64,000 bases of DNA from NCBI RefSeq assembly GCF_021026295.1, contig NZ_JAJNDA010000010.1:1-64000 (forward strand). The letters run 5' to 3'. The DNA comes from Actinomycetospora soli (GTDB lineage Bacteria > Actinomycetota > Actinomycetes > Mycobacteriales > Pseudonocardiaceae). Both the position numbers and the translations under genes were made by a program. Of this stretch, positions 48,101-56,847 are shown in pieces; position 1 is the first letter of the stretch; every line of letters begins with the position of its first letter. Under the pieces are notes generated by a model that saw nothing but the letters and a program-made list of their open reading frames with translations, was not told where the DNA came from and made no database searches.

Positions 48101-48787
48101 TCATCCCGTCGGCCGCACGACGAGGTCCGTGATGTGCGCGTCACGACCCGCCGTGACCGCCGCCAGGACCGTCGCCGCCACCGACTCCGGCCGGAGGTAC
48201 CGCGAGCCGTCGTACGTGCCGCCCTCGTGCGCGACCACCTCGCGCTGCATGTCGGTGTCGGTGCGCCCCGGGTGCACCGAGCACACCCGCAGGTCGGGCT
48301 CCTCACCCCGCAGCGCGTCGGCGAACGCCCGGAGCGCGAACTTCGACGCCGCGTACGAGCCCCACCCGGGCCGCGCGGCGAGTCCCGCCCCGGAGTTCAG
48401 ACAGACGACGGTGCCGCGCGCGGCGCGCAGGGCCGGCAGGAGCAGCCGCGTCAGCTCCGCCACCGCGACGACGTTCACCTCGAACTGCCGCCGCCACGTC
48501 GTGACGTCGAGCTCCGCGACCGTCCCGAGCATCCCGACCCCGGCCGAGTGCACCAGCACGTCGAGCTCGTCGATCCGCTCGGTCGCGCCGTCCAGGGCCG
48601 CGGGGTCGGTGAGGTCGACCGGCCACGGCAGGGCGCGCTCACCCAGTCGGGTCGCGACCGCCGCCAGCGCCGCGGCGTCACGACCGCCCAGGAGGAGGTC
48701 GTGGGTCGGCGCGAGGGCCGTGGCGACCGCAGCCCCGATGCCACGCGAGGCGCCCGTGACCAGGGCGAGAGGACGCTGCGAGCTCAC
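48101..48787 (-). CDS. SDR family oxidoreductase
   Basis: A 228-residue classical short-chain dehydrogenase: TGASRGIG at 11-18, a DLTDP segment, HSAGVGMLG replacing the usual NNAG, serine in CLNSGAG and the YAASK catalytic pair. It is probably NADPH-dependent; the substrate is unknown. The GTG start at 48787 has no clear Shine-Dalgarno sequence but a TTATCG element about ten bases upstream, so a leaderless transcript is possible. It may form an operon with the acyl-CoA dehydrogenase downstream. Confidence 0.82.
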   Translation of the reverse strand: MSSQRPLALVTGASRGIGAAVATALAPTHDLLLGGRDAAALAAVATRLGERALPWPVDLTDPAALDGATERIDELDVLVHSAGVGMLGTVAELDVTTWRRQFEVNVVAVAELTRLLLPALRAARGTVVCLNSGAGLAARPGWGSYAASKFALRAFADALRGEEPDLRVCSVHPGRTDTDMQREVVAHEGGTYDGSRYLRPESVAATVLAAVTAGRDAHITDLVVRPTG

Positions 48788-49008
48788 GGGGGCACGATAA
48801 CGACGTGGAACTTCGTCCGTTCACACCTGTTCGCGCACCTTCCACCCCACCGTGTGCACCAAGGCGTGGACGCGTCACGACGGGTGCTCCGCGGCGTTGA
48901 TCCGGGCACCGATCCGAACGGACGGTGACGAGCACCGGCGTGGCGTTTCGTTCCCCAGCTGGCCCGCGTCCGCTCGTCGGGAACTGCCCCGAACGGTTCC
49001 CAGTGCCG

Positions 49009-49043
49009 CGACCCGGCGCCTCGCCCCACGAGGCGCCGGGTCG
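49009..49043. terminator. Perfect 15-bp hairpin after an L,D-transpeptidase gene
   Basis: CGACCCGGCGCCTCG (49009-49023), a 5-base loop, and the exact complement (49029-49043). It begins one base from the transpeptidase stop codon on the minus strand. Confidence 0.75.
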
Positions 49044-49044
49044 T

Positions 49045-49701
49045 CTACTTCACGACGACGACGGTGTCGCCGACCGCGAGCGTGCGGAAGAACTGCCGGG
49101 CGACGGCGTCGGACAGGTGGATGCAGCCCGCCGACTGCCGCGACAGGCTCCCGGTGTGGAAGGCGATGCCGCCGTTGAAGAACACCGACCACGGCATCGG
49201 CGCGTCGTCGAACTGGCTCGAGCGGTGGTCCGCGTCCTTCCACGTCACGTGGAACGTGCCGGTCGGGGTGCGCTCGCCGGGCCGGCCGCTCGTGATCGGC
49301 GCGCTGCGCACGACCTCCCCGTCCTGCACCAGCCACGCGCGCTTCGCCGAGAGCGAGACGCACGCGCCGTCGCCGCTGATCGAGCAGGGCATTCCCGACG
49401 ACGGGTCGCGCCCGGTCCGGGCGGTCGTCGTCCGGGCGGTGCGGGACGAGGTGGGCTTCGGCGTGGAGGTCGTCGTCGAGGTCGCGGAGGTCGCCGGGCG
49501 GGTCGTCACTCCGGCGCTCGCCGCGGCGGGCGCGGGCAGCACCGGCGGCACGGTGGCGAGCGGCGCGGCGGGTCCGGCCGCCGCGGCGACCGCCGCGGGT
49601 CGCTCGCCGCCGAGGTCGGCCGGGCCGAGACCCGTCGTCACGCCGAGCGCGCCCAGCACGAGCACCGCCGACCCGGCCATCCCGATTCCGGCCTTCCGCA
49701 T
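49045..49701 (-). CDS. L,D-transpeptidase (YkuD domain), membrane-anchored
   Basis: A 218-residue exported protein: signal or anchor helix (about 4-26), Ala/Pro/Thr-rich linker to about residue 100, then a YkuD catalytic domain. The active site is HTGSLSRQSAGCIHL with H182 and nucleophile C193. These enzymes make 3-3 peptidoglycan cross-links, important in actinomycetes, and resist most beta-lactams except carbapenems. The ATG is at 49701. A related, shorter enzyme is at 60970-61470. A perfect hairpin ends the transcript. Confidence 0.85.
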   Translation of the reverse strand: MRKAGIGMAGSAVLVLGALGVTTGLGPADLGGERPAAVAAAAGPAAPLATVPPVLPAPAAASAGVTTRPATSATSTTTSTPKPTSSRTARTTTARTGRDPSSGMPCSISGDGACVSLSAKRAWLVQDGEVVRSAPITSGRPGERTPTGTFHVTWKDADHRSSQFDDAPMPWSVFFNGGIAFHTGSLSRQSAGCIHLSDAVARQFFRTLAVGDTVVVVK

Positions 49702-49846
49702 CGCGACCCCCCGACCTCGCTCGAACCGTTGTGCTGTCGAGATCGCTCTGCTGGGCCGGCCGTGTTAGCGCCCTACCCCGAAGGGATGAGCGCTTGCCGT
49801 CCGAGGAGAGTGCCGTAGACCGGATTACGGTCGCTAGGGTCGGGAC

Positions 49847-51109
49847 GTGGCCGATCTCGTGGTGGTGGGTGCGTCGCTGGCCGGACTGCGCGCGGTGGAG
49901 GCCGTGCGCAACGACGGGTTCTCCGGGTCGATCGCGCTGGTGGGCGCGGAGGAGCACCTGCCCTACGACCGCCCGCCGTTGTCCAAGGAGCACCTCGGCG
50001 ACGACGAGCCGCGCGACCCCACGTACCGCGAGCAGGAGAAGCTCGCCGAGCTCGACGTCGAACTGGTGCTGGGGGCGCCGGCCGAGTCGCTCGACGTCGG
50101 GAACCGGACCGTGACCGTCGGCGGTCGGGAGATCGGGTACTCCGGCCTCGTCATCGCGACCGGCGCCGACGCGCGGCCGCTGCCCGCCTCGGTGTGCGCG
50201 CCGGGTCTGGCGGGCGTGGTGACGCTGCGGACCCTGGACGACTCGCGGCACCTCCGCGAGCTGCTGCGGCAGGGCACGCCGCGGGTGACGGTCGTGGGCG
50301 CCGGGTTCATCGGCTCGGAGATCGCCGCGGTCGCCCGCACGCGCGGACTCGAGGTGACGATCGTCGAGGCGCTGCCGGTGCCGCTGGTCCGCGGGGTCGG
50401 CGAGCGCATGGGGCGCGCCCTGACCTCGATCCACGAGCGCCACGGCACCACCGTGCTCACCGGGGTCTCGGTGGAGAGGGTGACCGGGTCCGGGCACGTC
50501 GAGTCGGTGGTACTCGGGGACGGCACGGAGATCCCCACCGACGTGCTCGTCGTCGGGATCGGGGCGACCCCGAACACGGGGTGGCTGGAGTCGTCGTCGC
50601 TGACGGTCGACAACGGTGTGGTCGCCGACGAGACGCTCGCCGCCGCGCCGGGCGTGTACGTGGCCGGCGACGTCGCCCGCTGGCCGAACGCGCTCTTCGA
50701 CGACGTGCTGAGCACCCCGATGCGCCTCGAGCACTGGACCTCGGCGTCCGAGCAGGGCGCTCTGGCCGCACGCAACGCCCTCGACCCGGCGTCGGCGAAG
50801 GCCTACGAGACCGTGCCGTACTTCTGGTCGGACTGGTACTCGAGCCGCATCCAGTTCGTCGGCGTCTCCCGCGCCGACGACGAGCACCCCGAGGTGGAGA
50901 CCGAGATCGTCATGGGCTCGGAGGACGACGGCGCGTTCGTCGCGCTCTACCGCAGCGGGGAGCGGCTCGTCGGCGCGCTCGCCGTCGACAAGCGGGCCGA
51001 GGTCATGCAGTACCGCCGGCTCATCCTCAACCGGGCGGGCTGGTCGGAGGGGCTGGAGAAGGCCGAGGAGCGCCGGCAGCGGGCGGCGAAGAAGGCCGCC
51101 GCGCAGTGA
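49847..51109 (+). CDS. Ferredoxin/rubredoxin-reductase-like FAD oxidoreductase
   Basis: A 420-residue flavoprotein of the putidaredoxin-reductase type: N-terminal VVVGASLAGLRAVEA (the GxGxxG-equivalent is GASLAG), YDRPPLSKEHL, the NAD loop VVGAGFIGSEIAA and the FAD motif VYVAGDVARWPN; the C-terminal reductase domain starts near 325 (YFWSDWYSSRIQFVG). It passes electrons from NAD(P)H to a ferredoxin for a P450 or dioxygenase, neither of which is in the window. The start is GTG at 49847. The final GTGA overlap couples it to the next gene. Confidence 0.87.
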   Translation: MADLVVVGASLAGLRAVEAVRNDGFSGSIALVGAEEHLPYDRPPLSKEHLGDDEPRDPTYREQEKLAELDVELVLGAPAESLDVGNRTVTVGGREIGYSGLVIATGADARPLPASVCAPGLAGVVTLRTLDDSRHLRELLRQGTPRVTVVGAGFIGSEIAAVARTRGLEVTIVEALPVPLVRGVGERMGRALTSIHERHGTTVLTGVSVERVTGSGHVESVVLGDGTEIPTDVLVVGIGATPNTGWLESSSLTVDNGVVADETLAAAPGVYVAGDVARWPNALFDDVLSTPMRLEHWTSASEQGALAARNALDPASAKAYETVPYFWSDWYSSRIQFVGVSRADDEHPEVETEIVMGSEDDGAFVALYRSGERLVGALAVDKRAEVMQYRRLILNRAGWSEGLEKAEERRQRAAKKAAAQ

Positions 51110-51729
51110 GTCCCGCGGTGCGGACGCCGGGCGTCGACCACCTGGTCGTCGCCACGACGTCGCTGGACGAGGGCGTGCCCCGGCTCGTGGAGCGGCTCGG
51201 TGTCGAGCCCGCCGGCCGCGCGCGGCACGACCGGTTCGGCACCCACAACGCCCTGTGGAACCTCGACGACGGCACCTACCTCGAGCTGATCGCGATCGAC
51301 CCCGAGGCGCCCGCGCCCGGTCGCCCGCGCTGGTTCGACCTCGACCGGTTCGCCGGCCCGCCGCGGCTCGTGCACTGGGTGCTCCGGCTGCCGACGCTCT
51401 CGTCGGCGTCCGACCCGGTCCTGCGTCTCACACGCGACGACCTGTCCTGGTCGCTCACCGTTCCCGACGACGGGTCGTTCCCCGGCGACGGCTCCGGCGT
51501 CCGGCCGTCGCTGATCGCCTGGGACGGCGGGCACCCGTCGACGGGGCTCGCGGACGGCGGGCTCGCCCTGTCGCGGCTCGTGCTGTCGACCCCGTCGGCG
51601 GGCGACCTGCGCGCACGACTGGTGGCGGCCGGGTTGGTGGGGCACCTCGGCAACCGCGTCACCGTGACGCCGGGTCCGGTCGCCCTGCGCGCCGAGCTCA
51701 CGACACCGGGCGGGCCGGTCGCTCTCTGA
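51106..51729 (+). CDS. Glyoxalase-like (VOC) domain protein
   Basis: A 207-residue protein beginning SPAVRTPGVDHLVVATTSLDEG, the pattern of the Glyoxalase_3-like (PF13468) group, with GTHNALWNLDDGTYLELIAID following. The metal ligands would be H11 or so and the glutamate in YLELI. Substrate unknown. The GTG at 51106 overlaps the stop of the flavoprotein (GTGA), so it is co-translated with it. Confidence 0.75.
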   Translation: MSPAVRTPGVDHLVVATTSLDEGVPRLVERLGVEPAGRARHDRFGTHNALWNLDDGTYLELIAIDPEAPAPGRPRWFDLDRFAGPPRLVHWVLRLPTLSSASDPVLRLTRDDLSWSLTVPDDGSFPGDGSGVRPSLIAWDGGHPSTGLADGGLALSRLVLSTPSAGDLRARLVAAGLVGHLGNRVTVTPGPVALRAELTTPGGPVAL

Positions 51730-51770
51730 CCCCGGCATCCGGCGCGCGGCCGAGATCGGGACCGGGGCGA

Positions 51771-52151
51771 TCAGCGCACCAGGCCGACGACCGCGGCACC
51801 GACGAGTCCGCCGCTGGTGAGCGTGAACGAGATGACGCTGAGCACCTGGAACCACATCCGCGTCGCCGCGCGGGGCGACCAGGCCAGCGGGAGGAACAGC
51901 GTCGGGTTCAGCCACGTGCCGATCACGATCGCCGCCGCCAGCCACGTCGGCAGCCCGGGGACGGCGAGGCCGACCGCGATCAGGATGATCCCCATGATCA
52001 CGTAGTCGAGGTGCGCCTGGAGGATGCGGCGGGGCTTGCGCACGCCGGCCCGCTCGACGAGCTGCGGGGTGATCATCGTGGCGGCGACGGCCCACCCCAG
52101 CACCGCGCCGAAGGCCAGCTCCACCAGACCGATGCGCGTCAGCACGTCCAC
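51771..52151 (-). CDS. Small four-helix membrane protein
   Basis: A 126-residue hydrophobic protein with four predicted membrane segments (about 8-30, 47-65, 68-85 and 102-124). The motif HLDYVIMGIILIAVG in the second helix is notable for a buried histidine-aspartate pair. No family is recognised with confidence; it resembles DUF-type proteins of actinobacteria. The start is GTG at 52151. The gene lies downstream of the GntR-TetR regulator on the same strand with a 20-base gap, so it may belong to that operon. Confidence 0.6.
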   Translation of the reverse strand: MDVLTRIGLVELAFGAVLGWAVAATMITPQLVERAGVRKPRRILQAHLDYVIMGIILIAVGLAVPGLPTWLAAAIVIGTWLNPTLFLPLAWSPRAATRMWFQVLSVISFTLTSGGLVGAAVVGLVR

Positions 52152-52171
52152 GCGGGTGATCCTGTCCTAGG

Positions 52172-53053
52172 TCAGACGATCCCGTCGAGCAGGGCAGCGA
52201 GACCGGTGCGGAAGACGCGGTCGAGGTCGAACGCGTAGGGCCCGGCCCGACGGATCGCCGGACCCGCCAGGCGCGCCATGCCGCGCACCGTGGCCGGGTC
52301 GTGGTCGATCCAGTGATCGGCGTCGACGCCCGTGTCGGCCTCCGCGTCCCGCTCGGCGGCGAGGGTCAGGGCCATCCCGCGCACGTAGCCCGAGACCGCC
52401 AGGTACAGGTCGAAGCGGCGCTCGGGCTCGGCGACCACGCCCTCGAGCGTCGGCAGGTCCCACTCGGCGATCGCGAGCAGCGCGGCCACCGGCTGCGGGC
52501 GGTGCAGCGAGATCGCCCGGGCCGCCCAGGGGTGGCGCGAGTAGACGCTCCACTGCCGTCGCGCCGAGAGCTCGAGACGCGCCCGCCACCCGGCGTCCGG
52601 GGCCACCACCGGCCACGGCTCGGCGGCGAACACGTCGTCGAGCATGGCCATGACCAGCCCGTCCTTGCCGTGCACGAGACCGTGGACGGTCATCGTCGGC
52701 ACCCCCAGCTCGGCCGCGAGCCGGCGCATCGACACCGCCGGGAGCCCGTCCGCGTCCGCGAGCTCGACCGCCAGCGCCACGACGTCCTCGCGCGCGGGCC
52801 GCGATCCGCGCGGCCGGACCCGCCGTCGGGACGGCGTCCGGGCCGCGACCACCGTGCCCACCCGCGGGAGCGACTCGACGAGGCCCTCCTCGCGCAGGAG
52901 CGCGAGCGCCCGCGACGCGGTCGCCGAGGCGACGCCGAACTCGGCGACGATCGCGCGGACCGAGGGGAGCCGGTCACCCGGCGCGAGGTCGTCGAGGCGC
53001 GCCCGCAACGCCGCGGCCACGCGCCGGAACGGGAGATCGCTGTCCTGCGACAC
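52172..53053 (-). CDS. Hybrid GntR-TetR transcriptional regulator
   Basis: A 293-residue regulator with two DNA-binding modules. Residues 8-75 form a GntR winged helix (LAPGDRLPSVRAIVAEFGVASATASRAL, GLVESLPRVGTVVA). After an Arg/Pro linker, residues 85-150 are a TetR helix-turn-helix (LPAVSMRRLAAELGVPTMTVHGLVHGKDGL), and the rest is the TetR_C ligand domain. This tandem arrangement occurs in some actinobacteria. The GTG at 53053 follows GAGGAG. It is divergent from the FAD monooxygenase (67-base gap), its likely target. Confidence 0.85.
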   Translation of the reverse strand: MSQDSDLPFRRVAAALRARLDDLAPGDRLPSVRAIVAEFGVASATASRALALLREEGLVESLPRVGTVVAARTPSRRRVRPRGSRPAREDVVALAVELADADGLPAVSMRRLAAELGVPTMTVHGLVHGKDGLVMAMLDDVFAAEPWPVVAPDAGWRARLELSARRQWSVYSRHPWAARAISLHRPQPVAALLAIAEWDLPTLEGVVAEPERRFDLYLAVSGYVRGMALTLAAERDAEADTGVDADHWIDHDPATVRGMARLAGPAIRRAGPYAFDLDRVFRTGLAALLDGIV

Positions 53054-53120
53054 GCTGGTGCTCCTCGCCGACGGACGGGCACGGTCGCCGCTGTTCGTAC
53101 ACCGTCCAGAGGAGCTCGTC

Positions 53121-54242
53121 ATGCACGTTCTCGTCTCCGGCGCCGGGATCGCCGGCTCCGCCCTCGCCGCCCTGCTGCTCGCCCGGGGACACCGGGTGAC
53201 CGTCGTGGAGTCCGCGCCCCGCCCGCGGCCCGGGGGGCAGGCGGTCGACGTCCGCGGTCCGGCCCTCGAGGTGATGGACCGGCTGGGGCTGGGCGAGCCG
53301 ATGCGGGCGGCGCGGACCGTCATGCGCGGCATGTCGGTCGTCGCGCCCGACGGCACCGAGCTGACCCGCACCACCGAGACCACGCTGACCGGAGGACCCC
53401 TGGGGTCGCCCGACGTCGAGATCCTCCGCGACGACCTCGCCGCGCTGCTCGTGGACGCGGCGGCGGGGACGGAGTGGTGCTTCGGGGACCGGGTCGCCGC
53501 GATCGGGGCCGACGGCGTGCGGCTCGCGGGCGGCCGGACGCTGGAGCCCGACGTCGTGGTCGGCGCGGACGGCCTGCGCTCCGCGGTCGGCCGGCTCGCC
53601 GGACTCGTGGGCGACGGCTGCCTGCGCCCCCTCGGCAGCCACCTCGCGGTGTACACGATGCCCAACGTGTTCGGCCTCGACCGGTGGCAGACCTTCTGCC
53701 GGTTCCCGGACGGGATGGCCGGGCTCTACACGGCGCGGGAGAACCGGGAGGTGCGGGTCAACCTCGGGTTCGAGGGCGAGGCGGAGTACGACCACCGCGA
53801 CGTCGCCGCGCAGAAGCAGCTGATCGCCGACGCCTTCGCGGGGCGGGGCTGGTGGGTGCCACGCATGCTCGAGGGCCTCGCCGACGCCTCGGACTTCTAC
53901 CTCGCGCCGATGACCCAGGTCGTCGCGCCGCGCTGGTCGACCGGCCGGACGGTCCTGCTGGGCGACGCCGCCTGGTGCACCACGCCGCTGTCGGGCCAGG
54001 GCACCACGCTCGCCCTGGTCGGGGCGTACCTGCTCGCGCACGAGCTCGACGTCCGTCCGGTCGGGGAGGCGTTCGCCGCGTACGAGGACCGGATGCGGCC
54101 GGTGGCCGAGGCCGACCAGCGGCTCGCGCTGGAGAATTCCGCGCGGGTGGCGCGGATGATGGACGGCGCCGCGGACGTCGTCGCCGGCAGCGACGAGCAC
54201 TGGTCGGCGACGAGCGCGGCGACCGCCCTGGCGCTGCCGTAG
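53121..54242 (+). CDS. FAD-dependent monooxygenase (aromatic hydroxylase type)
   Basis: A 373-residue PHBH-like hydroxylase. GAGIAGSALAALLLARGHRVTVVE (FAD loop, residues 7-12 GAGIAG), the VGADGLRSAVG segment (DG motif) and LLGDAAWCTTPLSGQGTTLAL (second FAD motif) are complete. Related to TetX/RdmE-type enzymes that hydroxylate polycyclic or antibiotic compounds. The ATG at 53121 follows AGAGGAGC. A divergent GntR-TetR regulator probably responds to the substrate, so the pair may be a detoxification module. Confidence 0.86.
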   Translation: MHVLVSGAGIAGSALAALLLARGHRVTVVESAPRPRPGGQAVDVRGPALEVMDRLGLGEPMRAARTVMRGMSVVAPDGTELTRTTETTLTGGPLGSPDVEILRDDLAALLVDAAAGTEWCFGDRVAAIGADGVRLAGGRTLEPDVVVGADGLRSAVGRLAGLVGDGCLRPLGSHLAVYTMPNVFGLDRWQTFCRFPDGMAGLYTARENREVRVNLGFEGEAEYDHRDVAAQKQLIADAFAGRGWWVPRMLEGLADASDFYLAPMTQVVAPRWSTGRTVLLGDAAWCTTPLSGQGTTLALVGAYLLAHELDVRPVGEAFAAYEDRMRPVAEADQRLALENSARVARMMDGAADVVAGSDEHWSATSAATALALP

Positions 54243-54269
54243 CGCCCGTCGGAGGCCGTCACGAGCCCG

Positions 54270-54776
54270 TCAGAGGCCGTGCGCCGTGCGGACGTGGTCG
54301 AAGATCAGGCTCGTGACGGTGCCCGCCACGTCGCGGTGCTTGTTGAGGGTGTCGACCAGGTCGCGCAGCGCCCCCGTCCCCGCCGTCGCGACGTGGAGCA
54401 GGTAGTCGTCGGCGCCCGCGACGAAGTAGACGTCCCGCACGGCCGGCAGGCGGCGCACGAACGCGGTGAACTCGCCGAGCCGGTCGCGCGAGTCGCTCTG
54501 CAGCCGGACCGAGATCATGGCCTGCAGCGGCAGCCCGACGGCCGCCGGGTCGACGTCCGCGTGGAACCCCCGCACCACGCCGCGCTCACGCAGCGCGCGC
54601 ACCCGCGTGAGGGCCGTGGACGCCGCGATCCCCACGGCCTCGGCCAGCGCCGCGTTGGTGATCCGGGCGTCGGCGACCAGGTGCCCCAGGAGGGCGCGGT
54701 CGATGTGGTCGAGCGGCCGCAGATCGTTCGGTGGCGGCCCCGGAGCGACCACGGAATCGTCGGGAAGTTCATCCAC
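54270..54776 (-). CDS. Lrp/AsnC family regulator, divergent from ald
   Basis: A 168-residue feast/famine regulator: N-terminal helix-turn-helix (about 25-75, LADARITNAALAEAVGIAASTALTRV pattern) and a C-terminal RAM ligand domain (from 85). It lies head-to-head with alanine dehydrogenase over 96 bases, as AldR does with ald in Mycobacterium, where alanine relieves repression or triggers activation. The start is GTG at 54776. The intergenic DNA is AT-rich around 54785-54830, a likely Lrp site. Homology to AldR is by family and position only. Confidence 0.85.
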   Translation of the reverse strand: MDELPDDSVVAPGPPPNDLRPLDHIDRALLGHLVADARITNAALAEAVGIAASTALTRVRALRERGVVRGFHADVDPAAVGLPLQAMISVRLQSDSRDRLGEFTAFVRRLPAVRDVYFVAGADDYLLHVATAGTGALRDLVDTLNKHRDVAGTVTSLIFDHVRTAHGL

Positions 54777-54872
54777 GACGGCAGGCTACAGAACCTTCTT
54801 CACGAATCTACCGGTGAAACAGCAGGACGTTCACACTGGAGGTGAGGCGCGACGACGAGGAGGAGGACGATC

Positions 54873-55973
54873 ATGAAGGTCGCGGTACCCACCGAGGTCA
54901 AGGACAACGAGTTCCGGGTGGCCCTGACGCCCGGGGGTGTGCGCGAGCTGGTCGCCCACGGGCACGAGGTCGTCGTGCAGGAGGGCGCGGGCGTCGGCTC
55001 GGCCTTCGGCGACGACGAGTACAAGGAGGCGGGCGCCCGCCTCGTCGCCGACCCCGACGCGGTGTGGGGCGAGGCGGAGATGGTCGTGAAGGTCAAGGAG
55101 CCGGTGGCCTCGGAGTACCACCGCCTGCGCCCGGACCTGGCGCTGTTCACCTACCTGCACCTCGCCGCCTCCCGCGCGTGCACCGAGGCGCTGCTCGCCG
55201 CCGGCACCACCGCGATCGCCTACGAGACCGTCACCCGCCACGGCGCGCTGCCGCTGCTCGCCCCGATGAGCGAGGTCGCCGGACGGCTCGCCCCGCAGGC
55301 CGGCGCGTACCACCTGATGCGGTCGCACGGCGGCCGCGGCCTGCTGCTCGGCGGGGTGCCGGGCGCGCCGGCCGCGCACGTCGTCGTCATCGGCGGCGGG
55401 GTGTCGGGTGCCGCCGCGATCCAGATGGCGGTGGGCATGCACGCCCGCGTCACGGTGCTCGACAAGAACCTCGACACGCTGCGCGCCCTCGACGCCCGCT
55501 ACGCCGGCCGCGTCCAGACGCTGTATTCGAACACCGACAACCTCGAACGTGCGGTCCTCGACGCCGACCTCGTCATCGGGGCCGTGCTGGTGCCCGGTGC
55601 GAAGGCCCCGAAGCTCGTCGGCAACGACCTCGTCCGGCGCATGAAGGCGGGCGCGGTGCTCGTCGACATCGCGATCGACCAGGGCGGCTGCTTCGAGGAC
55701 TCCCACCCGACCACGCACTCGGACCCGACGTTCGCGGTGCACGACGCGCTCTTCTACTGCGTCGCGAACATGCCCGGGGCGGTGCCGAACACCTCCACCC
55801 ACGCGCTGACCCACGCGACCACACCGTTCGTGCTCGCGCTGGCCGACCGCGGCTGGGAGCGGGCCGTCGCCGAGGACGCCGGGCTCGCGGCGGGCCTCGC
55901 GACCCACGCCGGGCAGCTCTACAGCGCCGCCGTGGGCGAGGCGCACGACCTCCCGGTGGCGTCGCTGGGCTGA
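54873..55973 (+). CDS. ald: Alanine dehydrogenase
   Basis: A 366-residue NAD-dependent L-alanine dehydrogenase converting alanine to pyruvate and ammonia, or the reverse under low oxygen. Catalytic residues align at R15, K75 and H96 (YLHLAAS), with D270-type VDIAIDQGG near the end; the NAD loop is VIGGGVSGAAAI. Length is normal. The ATG at 54873 follows AGGAGGA. Transcription is probably governed by the divergent Lrp-type regulator. The last 55 bases overlap the convergent membrane-protein gene. Confidence 0.94.
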   Translation: MKVAVPTEVKDNEFRVALTPGGVRELVAHGHEVVVQEGAGVGSAFGDDEYKEAGARLVADPDAVWGEAEMVVKVKEPVASEYHRLRPDLALFTYLHLAASRACTEALLAAGTTAIAYETVTRHGALPLLAPMSEVAGRLAPQAGAYHLMRSHGGRGLLLGGVPGAPAAHVVVIGGGVSGAAAIQMAVGMHARVTVLDKNLDTLRALDARYAGRVQTLYSNTDNLERAVLDADLVIGAVLVPGAKAPKLVGNDLVRRMKAGAVLVDIAIDQGGCFEDSHPTTHSDPTFAVHDALFYCVANMPGAVPNTSTHALTHATTPFVLALADRGWERAVAEDAGLAAGLATHAGQLYSAAVGEAHDLPVASLG

Positions 55974-56743
55974 CGCGGCGACGGGACGGCCGCGAGCCGG
56001 GCCCGGGTTTCGCCGACCGCGCGGGCCCGGGACGCACGCCGCGCCGCGACGCGGGCCGGGCGCTCGGCCTCGGGCGCCCGCCGGACGTGGGCGTCGGTCA
56101 GGCCGCGCAGGGCCGCGGCGGTGGCGCAGGCCGCGTCGACGGACGCGAGGTCGTAGACGCTCGTGACGCCCGCGGCGCGGACCGTCAGCCGGCCGAGACG
56201 CCCGCCGCCGGCCCGCTCGTGGACGCTCGCGTCGACCTCGAGCGCGTCGTAGCCGACGACCGTGTGGAACCGGCCGTCGCGCAGCACGACCGCGTCGGGG
56301 AGGAACGCGATCTCGCGTCGCGTCCCGGCGAAGGTGGGGACGGGGTCCGCGGCGCGCAGGTGCCGCGGACCGTCGAGGCGCCGTGCCACGGGCGCGTGCA
56401 CCCCGTGGGGCGCGACCTCCCAGACGGCGGGCTCCCAGGACGTGGCCGCGCAGCGCAGCCGCTCCCAGGTGGCGACCAGCTGCTCGTGGCGGACGTGGCG
56501 CCCGGCCGCCTCCGGCCCGTCGGTCGCGACGACCGTGCGCCGCGCGCGGTCCCGCCGGCGCGCCACGACCGCCGCGACGGCGGCGGCGAGGAGGGCCGCC
56601 GCGGTGGCGGGGAGGGAGAGGTCGGTCCCCGCCACCACGGCCACGGCCAGGACGAGACCCGCCGTCACGACGGCGGGGGTGTGCGGGCGAGCGGCGGCCG
56701 CGTCGTCGAGCTGACGGCGCAGCGCGTCGGGGGCGATCGTCAC
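55919..56743 (-). CDS. Hypothetical membrane protein
   Basis: A 274-residue protein with two hydrophobic segments (about 22-60) close to the N-terminus and a soluble C-terminal domain (about 75-274) rich in Arg/Ala. No family is recognised. The stretch RRTVVATDGPEAAGRHVRHEQL after the helices resembles cytoplasmic domains of small actinobacterial membrane proteins. The start is GTG at 56743. Its 3' end overlaps the end of ald by 55 bases in opposite orientation. Function unknown. Confidence 0.58.
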   Translation of the reverse strand: MTIAPDALRRQLDDAAAARPHTPAVVTAGLVLAVAVVAGTDLSLPATAAALLAAAVAAVVARRRDRARRTVVATDGPEAAGRHVRHEQLVATWERLRCAATSWEPAVWEVAPHGVHAPVARRLDGPRHLRAADPVPTFAGTRREIAFLPDAVVLRDGRFHTVVGYDALEVDASVHERAGGGRLGRLTVRAAGVTSVYDLASVDAACATAAALRGLTDAHVRRAPEAERPARVAARRASRARAVGETRARLAAVPSPRQPSDATGRSCASPTAAL

Positions 56744-56847
56744 GGTCGGCCTCCGGTCCTCGGGGATCGTGACCGTATGTCGCCGTTCAGCCGCGTTCCG
56801 TTACGTCAAGTGACCTCACACGATCGGCTGTTCGGGCTAATGAGACC

